From the NCBI GenBank assembly GCA_040081555.1, contig JBEBGG010000082.1, positions 1-16,208 of the forward strand: DNA of 16,208 nucleotides, given 5' to 3'. A model generated the notes under the pieces. That model saw only the letters and a list, made by a program, of their open reading frames with translations. It ran no database searches and was not told the origin of the DNA. This DNA is from CADEEX01 sp040081555 (GTDB taxonomy: Bacteria; Acidobacteriota; Vicinamibacteria; Vicinamibacterales; CAVVIG01). Positions within the stretch are counted from its first letter, which is position 1, and each line of letters starts with the position of its first letter. Shown one piece after another: positions 1 to 6,570 of the stretch. The translations under genes were made by a program, and so were the position numbers.

Positions 1-23
1 CATAGGAGGCGCTGGTCGTCAGA

Positions 24-455
24 GTGACGGACGTCTCTTCGCCGGCCCCGCGTCCTCCGGCTCCGTTGACCGAAGAACAGATCTTTGCTCAGAAGTCGTT
101 GGAGCAGTTGAACGCCGAGAAGCCGCTCGGCGACGTCTACTTCGATCTCGATCAGTCGTCAGTGCGTGACGACTCGCGGTCGGTCTTGCAGGGCACTGCT
201 ACCTGGATGAAGCGGTGGAATAGCACGCAGGTGACGGTCGAGGGACACTGCGACGCACGGGGCAGCTCGGAGTACAACTTGGCGCTCGGCACACGCCGTG
301 CGACGTCTGTGAAGGACTATCTGGTCAGCCTCGGTGTTCCAGCCGAACGCGTGACGGTCATCACCAAGGGCAAGGAGCAGCCAGCCTGCACGGATGACAA
401 CGAATCCTGCTGGCAGCAGAACCGCCGCGGTCACTTCATCATCACCGCGAAGTAA
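24..455 (+). CDS. pal: Peptidoglycan-associated lipoprotein Pal (OmpA-like domain), N-terminus not accounted for
   Basis: Pal is the outer-membrane lipoprotein of the Tol-Pal system and binds peptidoglycan. The visible 143 residues are a Pro-rich linker (about 1-15) followed by an OmpA/Pal domain (about 35-143). The ligand signature is present: GHCDARG (74-80), then YNLALGTRRA (84-93) with the Asp and Arg expected to hold diaminopimelate, and a C-terminal NRRG (133-136). What is missing is a signal peptide and lipobox Cys. An in-frame TAG at 3-5 limits the frame upstream, and the only start near the 5' end is the GTG at 24. A perfect AGGAGG at 4-9 lies 14 nt away, which is long for a ribosome binding site. 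Family Pal proteins are usually about 170-190 residues, so the true gene probably begins before the window and this may be a frameshifted copy or a sequencing error. Function confident, start uncertain. Confidence 0.8.
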   Translation: MTDVSSPAPRPPAPLTEEQIFAQKSLEQLNAEKPLGDVYFDLDQSSVRDDSRSVLQGTATWMKRWNSTQVTVEGHCDARGSSEYNLALGTRRATSVKDYLVSLGVPAERVTVITKGKEQPACTDDNESCWQQNRRGHFIITAK

Positions 456-504
456 GTAGAGGTGGTTGTGGGGTCCGGCCGAGGCCGGAGTTGTTAAGGG
501 CGTA

Positions 505-542
505 AAACAAAAAGGGAGGGCTTCGGCCCTCCCTTTTTGTTT
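505..542. terminator. Bidirectional intrinsic terminator between pal and pyrF
   Basis: This is a perfect hairpin with a 17-bp stem. The GC core GGGAGGGC (514-521) pairs with GCCCTCCC (526-533) around a TTCG tetraloop, and it is flanked by an A-run (509-513) and a matching T-run (534-538). The flanks make it read as stem plus U-tract on either strand. It sits between the converging pal (+) and pyrF (-) genes and would end both transcripts. Confidence 0.93.
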
Positions 543-549
543 GAGTACT

Positions 550-585
550 CGGCTCTCCGGGGGTGGTCTGGTTGGTGGGGAGCCG
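550..585. repeat. Second inverted repeat just past the pyrF stop
   Basis: CGGCTCTCC (550-558) pairs with GGGGAGCCG (577-585) with one G.T wobble around an 18-nt loop. On the - strand it lies just after the pyrF stop and before the strong terminator at 505-542. It has no U-tract of its own. It may protect the 3' end of the pyrF transcript or be incidental. Confidence 0.4.
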
Positions 586-613
586 AATCGTTCAGCCGCA
601 GTGAAGCCGGGGG

Positions 614-1336
614 CTACGAACCTGCAGCCTTGCACTCGGCTGCGATCCGTTCCGCTGCCTCCCGCGGATCGGCGGCGGCAATGATTGGGCGGCCGACAAC
701 GATATAGCTGGCCCCCGCGGCGAGTGCTCCCGATGCAGATGCGGTCCGATTCTGGTCGCCCTTCGCGTCACCACTGCCGCGGATGCCTGGTGTAACGATG
801 GCGAAGCGCTCGCCGCACTGAGCCCGAATTGCTTCGATTTCCCTCGGTGATGCGACGACGCCGTCGAGCGCAGCTGCCTGGGTTAGAGCGGCCAGCCGAA
901 TTACCTGATCGAGAGGCGAGCTGTTCACGCCGATCTCGCCCAGAGTGTTTTCGTCCATGCTGGTGAGCACCGTCACGGCGATGACGAGCGGCGGCGCCAG
1001 GTTCACCTTTGCCGACTCCTCGTCCGCCGCGCTGCGCGCAGCCTTCATCATGTCGAGGCCGCCCGAGGCGTGCACGTTCACCATCCATACGCCGAGTCGC
1101 GAGGCAGCGCCGATGGCTCCGGCGACCGTATTCGGGATGTCGTGAAACTTGAGGTCGAGGAACACGCGATCGCCTCGACCGACAAGTTCTTCGACAAACG
1201 CCGGGCCGTGGCTGGTGAACAGGCGGCTGCCGATCTTGAATCCACCGACGACGCCTCGGAGGCGACCCGCCAACTGACGCGCCTCTTCGGGCGTGTCGAC
1301 GTCGAGCGCAACCAGGAGCTGTTCCATGGCCTTCAT
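614..1336 (-). CDS. pyrF: Orotidine 5'-phosphate decarboxylase
   Basis: PyrF decarboxylates OMP to UMP, the last step of de novo UMP synthesis, in the cytoplasm. The 240-residue protein has the group 1 OMPDC barrel with substrate Asp12 (ALDVD) and Lys34 (FKIG). The catalytic D-x-K-x-x-D is seen in LDLKFHDIPNT (Asp61, Lys63, Asp66), and VTPGIR plus VVGRPI lie near the C-terminus as phosphate-binding loops. Length is normal for the family. I chose the ATG at 1336, which overlaps the pyrD TGA by one base (TGATG) and implies translational coupling. A TTG three bases upstream and an ATG nine bases downstream (MEQLLV) are alternatives. It is the last gene of the pyrK-pyrD-pyrF operon, followed by hairpins and the terminator shared with pal. 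Confidence 0.97.
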   Translation of the reverse strand: MKAMEQLLVALDVDTPEEARQLAGRLRGVVGGFKIGSRLFTSHGPAFVEELVGRGDRVFLDLKFHDIPNTVAGAIGAASRLGVWMVNVHASGGLDMMKAARSAADEESAKVNLAPPLVIAVTVLTSMDENTLGEIGVNSSPLDQVIRLAALTQAAALDGVVASPREIEAIRAQCGERFAIVTPGIRGSGDAKGDQNRTASASGALAAGASYIVVGRPIIAAADPREAAERIAAECKAAGS

Positions 1337-2274
1337 CAATGAGCCGCCGCGGCAGGAATCTTGGACGTGAGGTCAAGTGTGCCAACAAGATCGGCCAATC
1401 GCTCGATCTTGTGGCGCTGCATGTAGTGCTTCACCCCGTCGAGCAGCTTGTTCCAGACCAGCGGATCGACGAAGTTGGCTGTACCTACCTGCACGGCAGT
1501 CGCTCCGGCGATCATGAACTCCAGTACATCGCGAGCGTCCATGATGCCGCCCATGCCGACGATCGGAATCTTCACGGCTTGCCGGCATTCGTGCACCATG
1601 CGGACGGCGATGGGGCGAATCGCGGGTCCGCTGAGCCCGCCGAGCCCGTTCGAGATCTTCGGCCGCCGAGTCTCGACATCGATCACCATCGCCAGGAAGG
1701 TGTTGACGAGTGACACGGCGTCGGCTCCCGCGTCTTCGGCAGCGATAGCGAACGAGGCGACGTCAGTGACATTTGGCGTCAACTTCGGAATCAGCGGCAG
1801 CGTTGTGACTTTGCGAACGGCACTCACGACGTTGCGGGTGCCGAGCAGGCTGCAGCCAAACTGAATGCCGCCTTCCTTGATGTTCGGACACGAGATGTTG
1901 AGCTCGATCGCCGCGACCCCTTCATGGTCCGAAAGAATCCGCGACACTTCGGCGTATTCGTCGATGGTCGTGCCGCAGACATTCACGATGGTGGTGACAT
2001 TGCGTTGTCGCAACTCGGGCAGCTTCTCTTTTACGAAGCGGTGTACGCCAATGCCTTGCAGGCCGATGGCATTGAGCATCCCGGCCGGCGTTTCAACGAT
2101 GCGGGGCGCTGGATGGCCCTCCCGCTCGGCGAGGAACAGTCCTTTCACGGCGACACCGCCGAGCGACGACAGGTCGAAGAGGTCGGCATATTCCACGCCG
2201 TAGCCGAAGCAGCCGCTGGCGGCGATGAGTGGATTCTTCAGCTCAAGTGAGCCGATACGGACGGAAAGATCCAT
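1336..2274 (-). CDS. pyrD: Dihydroorotate dehydrogenase, type 1B catalytic subunit
   Basis: PyrD oxidises dihydroorotate to orotate on FMN. In class 1B enzymes it works as a complex with PyrK, which passes electrons to NAD+. The 312-residue protein shows the class 1 signature: ELNISCPN (124-131) with Cys129 as the active-site base, Lys44 in VAVKG, PKLTPN (163-168), and the FMN phosphate loop GMGGI (241-245) followed by GATAVQVGTA. A base Cys instead of Ser separates class 1 from the membrane-bound class 2. The start is the ATG at 2274, which gives MDLSVRIGSLELKNP, ten bases after the pyrK stop. A GTG at 2310 would overlap pyrK and add 12 unlikely residues. The adjacent pyrK confirms the 1B assignment. 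Confidence 0.97.
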   Translation of the reverse strand: MDLSVRIGSLELKNPLIAASGCFGYGVEYADLFDLSSLGGVAVKGLFLAEREGHPAPRIVETPAGMLNAIGLQGIGVHRFVKEKLPELRQRNVTTIVNVCGTTIDEYAEVSRILSDHEGVAAIELNISCPNIKEGGIQFGCSLLGTRNVVSAVRKVTTLPLIPKLTPNVTDVASFAIAAEDAGADAVSLVNTFLAMVIDVETRRPKISNGLGGLSGPAIRPIAVRMVHECRQAVKIPIVGMGGIMDARDVLEFMIAGATAVQVGTANFVDPLVWNKLLDGVKHYMQRHKIERLADLVGTLDLTSKIPAAAAH

Positions 2275-2284
2275 GGACCTACGG

Positions 2285-3097
2285 TTACTCCCAGCAGACA
2301 CGAGCGGCATCGAGTACCGGACCGGCGAGGCACGAGCGGACGTGATGCCGTTGGCCCTGTTCGTTCAACATTGGCACGACGCAACTGTAACAACCGCCCA
2401 TCCCGCAGCCCATGGTGCGTTCGACGGAGACCTGGCATGCGCGTGAGAACTTTGCCGCCGTTCTGGCGGTGGCCGCGAGCATGCCTTCCGGGCCGCACGC
2501 GTAGAGCGTCACCGGCGCTTCAGCTGCGCGCGCGGCCAGCGCGCTCTCGAGCGGCGCGATGACGCGTCCATGTTCGCCGCGGCTGCCGTCTTCGGTGGTC
2601 AGCACCATCGTCACGCCCAGGGAAAGGAACCAATCGACGTAGAAGAGTTCTTCCGATCGACGAGCGCCGTAGAACAGCGTCGTGGAGACGCCAGCGTTGA
2701 TCAGCGCTGATGCGAGCGTGGCAAACGGGGCCAGGCCGACACCACCGGCCACCATCCACGCCTCCGAGGGCGGATTGACCAGCGTGAATGGCTTGCCGAG
2801 CGGACCGAGCACCGCCACCTGATCCCCAGGGCGCGCGCTGTAGAGCCGCGATGTCGACGGTCCGATGCGCTTGTTCAGCAGCGAGAACCCGGTAGGAATG
2901 CCCGCGCCGTTGTTCAGAATCTCGAACACCGAGAAGGGGCGCCGCAGCAAGGGATCATGTCCAGATCCGGCCTTCACCATCACAAACTGCCCAGGGACTG
3001 CGGCCTCGGCGATGGCTGGTGCCGCAAGCGCCAGCACGTTGTAATCGCTCGACAATGGCGTGTTGGAGATGACTTCCGCCGAGACATCGGAGGGCAT
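2285..3097 (-). CDS. pyrK: Dihydroorotate dehydrogenase electron transfer subunit
   Basis: PyrK carries FAD and a [2Fe-2S] cluster and moves electrons from the FMN of PyrD to NAD+. The 270-residue protein has an FAD domain with RRPFSVF (52-58), a pyridine-nucleotide domain with GGVGLAPF (118-125) and YACGPEGM (199-206), and a C-terminal cluster domain with four Cys at about 231, 236, 239 and 256 (GCGMGGCYSC, then SC). Length matches the family. The ATG at 3097 was chosen because the family starts near this point and a TATACT box ends six bases upstream, so the mRNA is probably leaderless. A GTG at 3115 lies before the box and is unlikely. It is first in the pyrK-pyrD-pyrF operon. Confidence 0.95.
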   Translation of the reverse strand: MPSDVSAEVISNTPLSSDYNVLALAAPAIAEAAVPGQFVMVKAGSGHDPLLRRPFSVFEILNNGAGIPTGFSLLNKRIGPSTSRLYSARPGDQVAVLGPLGKPFTLVNPPSEAWMVAGGVGLAPFATLASALINAGVSTTLFYGARRSEELFYVDWFLSLGVTMVLTTEDGSRGEHGRVIAPLESALAARAAEAPVTLYACGPEGMLAATARTAAKFSRACQVSVERTMGCGMGGCYSCVVPMLNEQGQRHHVRSCLAGPVLDAARVCWE

Positions 3098-3103
3098 CGC
3101 GGA

Positions 3104-3111
3104 AGTATACT
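3104..3111. promoter_or_regulatory. Shared palindromic -10 box for divergent leaderless genes
   Basis: AGTATACT is a perfect palindrome, so TATACT reads on both strands. On the - strand it ends six bases before the pyrK ATG (3097). On the + strand it ends eight bases before the GTG at 3120. This is the spacing expected when transcription starts at or next to the start codon. No convincing -35 is visible on either side. The two start codons are only about 20 bp apart, so one symmetric box driving both genes is the simplest reading. Inferred, not measured. Confidence 0.6.
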
Positions 3112-3119
3112 GCACGCCC

Positions 3120-4865
3120 GTGCGCTACCTGCGGATGCTGACCAACGCCCTTGTAGCCGGCGCGCTGTCTGCCGCGTACGTCATCGTACTGGTTCTGCTG
3201 CTCAATCCGTCGCTTCCCACCGCACCTCGTTCGCTCGGGCCGCTGGTCTGGTCGATTGGGGCCTACTACACGGCTGGCAGCGCCAGTATCGCCTATCTCT
3301 TGCTCTTGCTCCGTCGACTGTTCGGGCGGGCATCGTTTTCGCCCGCGTGGATGAGCGTCACGGTGCTGGCGTGGCTTGGAAGCGTGACGGCGGGCGCGGG
3401 TGCCGGCGTATTCTGGCTGAACATCCGCAGCTATGCGCTGGTGCTCGAAGCGCGGATGACGACGGCGCTCGCGCAGGGCGTCATCGTCCTGACCGCCGCG
3501 GCGATGTTGTTTCTGATCATCGCGCTGCTGCAACGCTACGGCGGCCGCCGCGTTGTCTGGGCGGCATGGCTGACGACGATCGCGGTGGCGTCGGTGACGG
3601 TGCCCTTGGTGCTCCGCGGACGAGGCACGCCGGCGCCGCCCGTGATACGTCCGGCCGCGGCCGGACGGGACGTGGCGGCTGCCGCATCGGCGCGCGTCAC
3701 GGTCATCGCGATCGAAGGCGGGTCACTCGAACTGATTGCCGCGGCTGCTGCGGAAGGCCGGTTGCCGAATATCGGGCGTCTGCTCGATACCGGTGCCACC
3801 ATGCACCTAGCCACCTTGCGCCCGACGTCGTCGGAAGCCGTGTGGGCAGCCATTTCCACTGGAAAGCTGCCCCAAAAGAACGGGATTCGCTCGGCGGCCG
3901 TTTATCGTCTGGCGGGCCATCCGCAGAACGTCCCGGTGCAGCTGCTGCCGGACTACTGTTTTGCCAGCGCACTGATTCGCTCCGGCATCCTCGAGGAAGA
4001 GCGCCAGACGTCGGCGTCACTGCAAGCGACACCGCTGTGGACGGCGCTTAGTCGTGCCGGCATTTCTGTCGGCTTGGTCAACGTGCCCCTGACGCACCCT
4101 CCCCCGCCGGTCGAGGGTTTCGTCGTCAGTGACGGCTATGCGCGGATGGGACCTGGCGGCGTTACGATGGACGCCACCCATGTGTCGCCACACGCCATTG
4201 CCCATGACGTGCGGTCGGCGGCGACTGCGGCATTGGGGGCAGGCGATGGCGCTATCGCCGCCACGCTGGCGGTCATGCCCGAACGTCACAGGGGGGCCGC
4301 CCGCACGGACCGAATGCTCGACGCCATTGGGCGGGCCCTTCACCTCGCGCACCCCACCCAGGTATCGGTGACGCGTTTCGAGAGCCCAGACACGGCAGGT
4401 CACTATTTCCTGCGCTACGCGAGGCCGGCAAGCTTCGGTGACGTGAGCGAGGAAGACCGCCGTCGCCTCGGCGGCGTACTCGAGGCGCACTATGCGCTGG
4501 TCGATGAGGCCGTTGGCCGCGCAGTTGGGGGGCTGGGTCCGGACGACCTGCTCTTTGTGATCTCTGGCTTCGGCATTGAGCCACTGGGGATCGGCAAGCG
4601 TATTCTCGAACGGCTGGTCGGCGACTCTGACGTCAGCGGAACACACGAAGCGGCGCCCGACGGTTTCCTGATTGCGTATGGCGGCCAGGTGGCGCGTGCC
4701 GGTCAACTTCGGCGTGGCTCCGTTGTCGACGTCGCCCCAACGCTGCTCTACTTCCTCGGTTTGCCGATCGGCCGAGACATGGATGGCTTCGCGCGCGTCG
4801 ACCTGTTCCAGTCCGCCTTCACAGGCGAGCGACCGATGACGTTCATTCCGACCTACGATCGCTAA
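3120..4865 (+). CDS. Membrane protein with periplasmic type I phosphodiesterase/alkaline-phosphatase-like domain
   Basis: The 581-residue protein starts with five hydrophobic helices (about 8-29, 43-64, 76-100, 115-137 and 145-166). Basic loops after helices 2 and 4 predict N-in and a C-terminal domain outside the cytoplasm. Residues 190-560 resemble the nucleotide pyrophosphatase/phosphodiesterase family: RLPNIGRLL, then PTSSEAVWAAISTG (235-248) with the Thr/Ser nucleophile, SPDTAGH (422-428), and SGTHEAAPDGF (506-516). Several metal-site residues differ. The usual Asp of IDG is Glu199 (AIEGG), the usual SDHG is SGFG (482-485), and the His before GI is Asn254 (PQKNGI). Asp424, His428 and His509 remain. 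It may have altered chemistry or be inactive. The GTG at 3120 is chosen because it follows a TATACT box by eight bases; ATG 3135 is the alternative. Substrate unknown. Confidence 0.8.
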   Translation: MRYLRMLTNALVAGALSAAYVIVLVLLLNPSLPTAPRSLGPLVWSIGAYYTAGSASIAYLLLLLRRLFGRASFSPAWMSVTVLAWLGSVTAGAGAGVFWLNIRSYALVLEARMTTALAQGVIVLTAAAMLFLIIALLQRYGGRRVVWAAWLTTIAVASVTVPLVLRGRGTPAPPVIRPAAAGRDVAAAASARVTVIAIEGGSLELIAAAAAEGRLPNIGRLLDTGATMHLATLRPTSSEAVWAAISTGKLPQKNGIRSAAVYRLAGHPQNVPVQLLPDYCFASALIRSGILEEERQTSASLQATPLWTALSRAGISVGLVNVPLTHPPPPVEGFVVSDGYARMGPGGVTMDATHVSPHAIAHDVRSAATAALGAGDGAIAATLAVMPERHRGAARTDRMLDAIGRALHLAHPTQVSVTRFESPDTAGHYFLRYARPASFGDVSEEDRRRLGGVLEAHYALVDEAVGRAVGGLGPDDLLFVISGFGIEPLGIGKRILERLVGDSDVSGTHEAAPDGFLIAYGGQVARAGQLRRGSVVDVAPTLLYFLGLPIGRDMDGFARVDLFQSAFTGERPMTFIPTYDR

Positions 4866-4913
4866 CGCGGTGGCGCCCCGGAATCCTGAGCCGTGGAGCT
4901 CGCCCGTTTCGTG

Positions 4914-4919
4914 TATACT
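4914..4919 (+). promoter_or_regulatory. Promoter -10 (TATACT) of the pyrR-pyrB-pyrC operon
   Basis: TATACT, within GTGTATACTC, lies 49 bases after the phosphodiesterase stop. A start point 6-8 bases downstream (about 4926) would put the PyrR hairpin (4928-4960) at the very 5' end of the transcript. No clear -35 is visible at 17 bp. The same GTATAC core is found at the pyrK and pyrE promoters. Confidence 0.6.
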
Positions 4920-4927
4920 CCGACTCA

Positions 4928-4961
4928 CTCTTTAAGTGCGGTCCGAGAGACTGCGAAGAGG
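4928..4961 (+). promoter_or_regulatory. PyrR-binding RNA hairpin in the pyrR operon leader
   Basis: The lower stem CTCTT (4928-4932) pairs with AAGAG (4956-4960). The upper stem GCGGTC (4938-4943) pairs with GACTGC (4949-4954), with one G.U, around the loop CGAGA. An asymmetric bulge (TAAGT against G) separates the stems. Sequence and shape resemble the Bacillus and actinobacterial PyrR-binding loop: CTTTAA, then GTCC, GAGAG, CTG and AAG in the same order, with one loop base fewer. The AAGAGG at 4956-4961 doubles as the Shine-Dalgarno of the small ORF at 4968. Binding of PyrR-UMP would hide it. No intrinsic terminator follows, which favours translational control as known for mycobacterial PyrR. 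Confidence 0.82.
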
Positions 4962-4967
4962 CATCAC

Positions 4968-5093
4968 ATGCTAAACGCACCGCTCGTCTCGACCCTCCCC
5001 AGCGGCACGTTCTGGTCTCTTCTGTCCATTTCACTCTTCGTTGCTTTGCGTGCCGGCGTCGGCCTGCGCTGGAGTGTGTCATGCCGATCGTGA
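4968..5093 (+). CDS. 41-codon upstream ORF (leader peptide) overlapping pyrR
   Basis: ATG at 4968 has a good Shine-Dalgarno (AAGAGG, six bases upstream) that forms part of the PyrR hairpin. The predicted peptide has a hydrophobic centre (SLLSISLFVALRAG, 17-30) and no recognisable domain. Its TGA (5091-5093) lies inside pyrR, so it overlaps the pyrR ATG (5081) by 13 bases in another frame and touches the second pyrR Met codon at 5093 as TGATG. The position suggests a relay: a ribosome on this ORF would open the pyrR start region and could reinitiate. The product itself may have no function. Evidence is positional only; conservation of the peptide is unknown. Confidence 0.5.
   Translation: MLNAPLVSTLPSGTFWSLLSISLFVALRAGVGLRWSVSCRS
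4999..5072 (+). other. Possible long-range stem hiding the pyrR ribosome binding site
   Basis: CCAGCG (4999-5004) is complementary to CGCTGG (5067-5072), whose last two bases belong to the pyrR Shine-Dalgarno GGAG (5071-5074). Next to it GCACG (5005-5009) can pair with CGTGC (5049-5053), so both arms can form together. A ribosome translating the upstream ORF would melt both. This is a hand-drawn pairing without energy calculation. Confidence 0.3.
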
Positions 5094-5644
5094 TGGACGC
5101 GGACCGCATCGCCCGGACGCTGACGCGTATCGCGCACGAAATCCTCGAACGTAGTCGAGGCGGAGACGACCTCGCCCTCGTCGGCATCCCGCGACGCGGC
5201 GTGCCGCTCGCGCGCCGCCTGGCCGGCATTATTAAGCGCGTGCACGAGCACGACGGCATTCCCATCGGCCCTGGCGGCAACGGTGACATTCCGACCGGCG
5301 CGCTCGATATCACCTTGTATCGGGACGATCTCCGGCGCCACGCCGTTGGCGCGCAACCGCAGGTTGGCCGCACTGACATTCCATTTTCCATCGACGACAA
5401 ACGGATCCTGCTCGTCGACGATGTGCTCTATACCGGTCGGACGATTCGAGCGGCGCTCGACGCCCTCATCGAGTTCGGCCGTCCCAAGTCCATTCAGCTC
5501 GTCGTGCTGGTCGATCGCGGCCATCGCGAACTGCCAATCAAAGCTGATTACGTCGGCAAGAATCTGCCAACTTCGTTGTCGCAGAGCGTGCAAGTGCGGC
5601 TGACGGAAACTGACGGCCGGGATGAAGTCGAGATTCAGGAATGA
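5081..5644 (+). CDS. pyrR: Bifunctional pyr operon regulator / uracil phosphoribosyltransferase
   Basis: PyrR binds pyr mRNA when loaded with UMP or UTP and often has uracil phosphoribosyltransferase activity. The 187-residue protein starts MPIVMDADRI and has ALTRIAHEI-like helix RTLTRIAHEILER (12-24), the pyrophosphate loop GIPRRGVPLA (40-49), and the PRPP-binding loop ILLVDDVLYTGRT (109-121), all typical of PyrR. Length is normal. The ATG at 5081 follows GGAG at 5071-5074 by six bases and fits the family N-terminus; Met5 at 5093 is possible for reinitiation. The stop overlaps the pyrB start by four bases (ATGA). A PyrR-type hairpin in its own leader supports autoregulation. Confidence 0.96.
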   Translation: MPIVMDADRIARTLTRIAHEILERSRGGDDLALVGIPRRGVPLARRLAGIIKRVHEHDGIPIGPGGNGDIPTGALDITLYRDDLRRHAVGAQPQVGRTDIPFSIDDKRILLVDDVLYTGRTIRAALDALIEFGRPKSIQLVVLVDRGHRELPIKADYVGKNLPTSLSQSVQVRLTETDGRDEVEIQE

Positions 5645-6570
5645 AGAAAGACCTGCTGTCCATCAATGACCTGACACGCGAGGAGATCTACCGGGTGCTC
5701 GATACCGCCGTGGCCATGCGCGAAATCGGCGAGCGGCCCATCAAGAAGGTGCCAACATTACGCGGGAAGACGGTCGTCAACCTGTTCTATGAGGCGAGCA
5801 CGCGCACGAGGACGTCGTTCGAGATCGCCGAGAAGCGCCTCAGCGCTGATACGTTGAACATTGCCGTGTCCACCTCAAGCGTTCAGAAAGGCGAAACGCT
5901 GGTCGATACCGCATTGAACATCGAAGCGATGTCGCCAGACATGATTGTGATTCGTCACGCTTCTTCGGGTGCCTGCCATTTGCTTTCGCGCATCTGCCGG
6001 TCGCGCATCATCAACGCCGGCGATGGCATGCACGAGCATCCGACGCAGGCGCTGCTCGATGCCTTCACCATTCGACAGCACAAGCCGACCATCGAAGGCC
6101 TCAAAGTGGCCATCGTCGGCGACCTGCTGCACAGCCGCGTGCTGCGATCGAACGTGCTGCTGCTGACCAAGCTGGGCGCGAAGGTGTGGGTGTGCGGGCC
6201 GCCGACGCTGGTGCCGCGAGGCATCGAACAGCTCGGTGTCACGGTGTCGACGTCCGTTGAGGATGCGATCGCGGACGCCGATGCGATCATGATGCTGCGA
6301 ATTCAGCAGGAGCGCATGCAGGGCGCCTATTTCCCCTCGTTACGAGAGTATTTTCATCTGTTCGGCATGACGACCGAGCGTGTCAAGCTCGCCAGGCCTG
6401 ACGTCATCATCATGCATCCAGGGCCGATGAACCGTGGCGTCGAGATCGCCTCCGAGGTCGCAGACGGTCCCTATTCAGTGATTCTCGAGCAGGTGGCCAA
6501 CGGCGTCGCGGTGCGCATGGCCGTCCTGTATCTTCTGGCGGGTGGAGTTGAAGATGAAGCGGCTGCTTAG
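5641..6570 (+). CDS. pyrB: Aspartate carbamoyltransferase catalytic subunit
   Basis: PyrB joins carbamoyl phosphate to aspartate, the first committed pyrimidine step. The 309-residue protein has the carbamoyl phosphate motif STRTRTSFE (53-61), the loop SSVQKGE with Lys83 donated by a neighbouring subunit, HPTQALLD (133-140), and the aspartate loop HPGPMNRGVEI (259-269). All key residues are intact. It overlaps pyrR by four bases at its start and pyrC by 17 bases at its end. No pyrI regulatory chain is present in the window. The tight pyrB-pyrC overlap fits organisms in which the two proteins form a complex with class I dihydroorotase, as in Aquifex, but this is inference. Confidence 0.97.
   Translation: MKKDLLSINDLTREEIYRVLDTAVAMREIGERPIKKVPTLRGKTVVNLFYEASTRTRTSFEIAEKRLSADTLNIAVSTSSVQKGETLVDTALNIEAMSPDMIVIRHASSGACHLLSRICRSRIINAGDGMHEHPTQALLDAFTIRQHKPTIEGLKVAIVGDLLHSRVLRSNVLLLTKLGAKVWVCGPPTLVPRGIEQLGVTVSTSVEDAIADADAIMMLRIQQERMQGAYFPSLREYFHLFGMTTERVKLARPDVIIMHPGPMNRGVEIASEVADGPYSVILEQVANGVAVRMAVLYLLAGGVEDEAAA

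Noticed and set aside
4017..4928. Long open frame on the - strand (303 codons)
   Set aside because: It is antisense to the phosphodiesterase-like gene, has no recognisable motif, and is typical of high-GC shadow frames.
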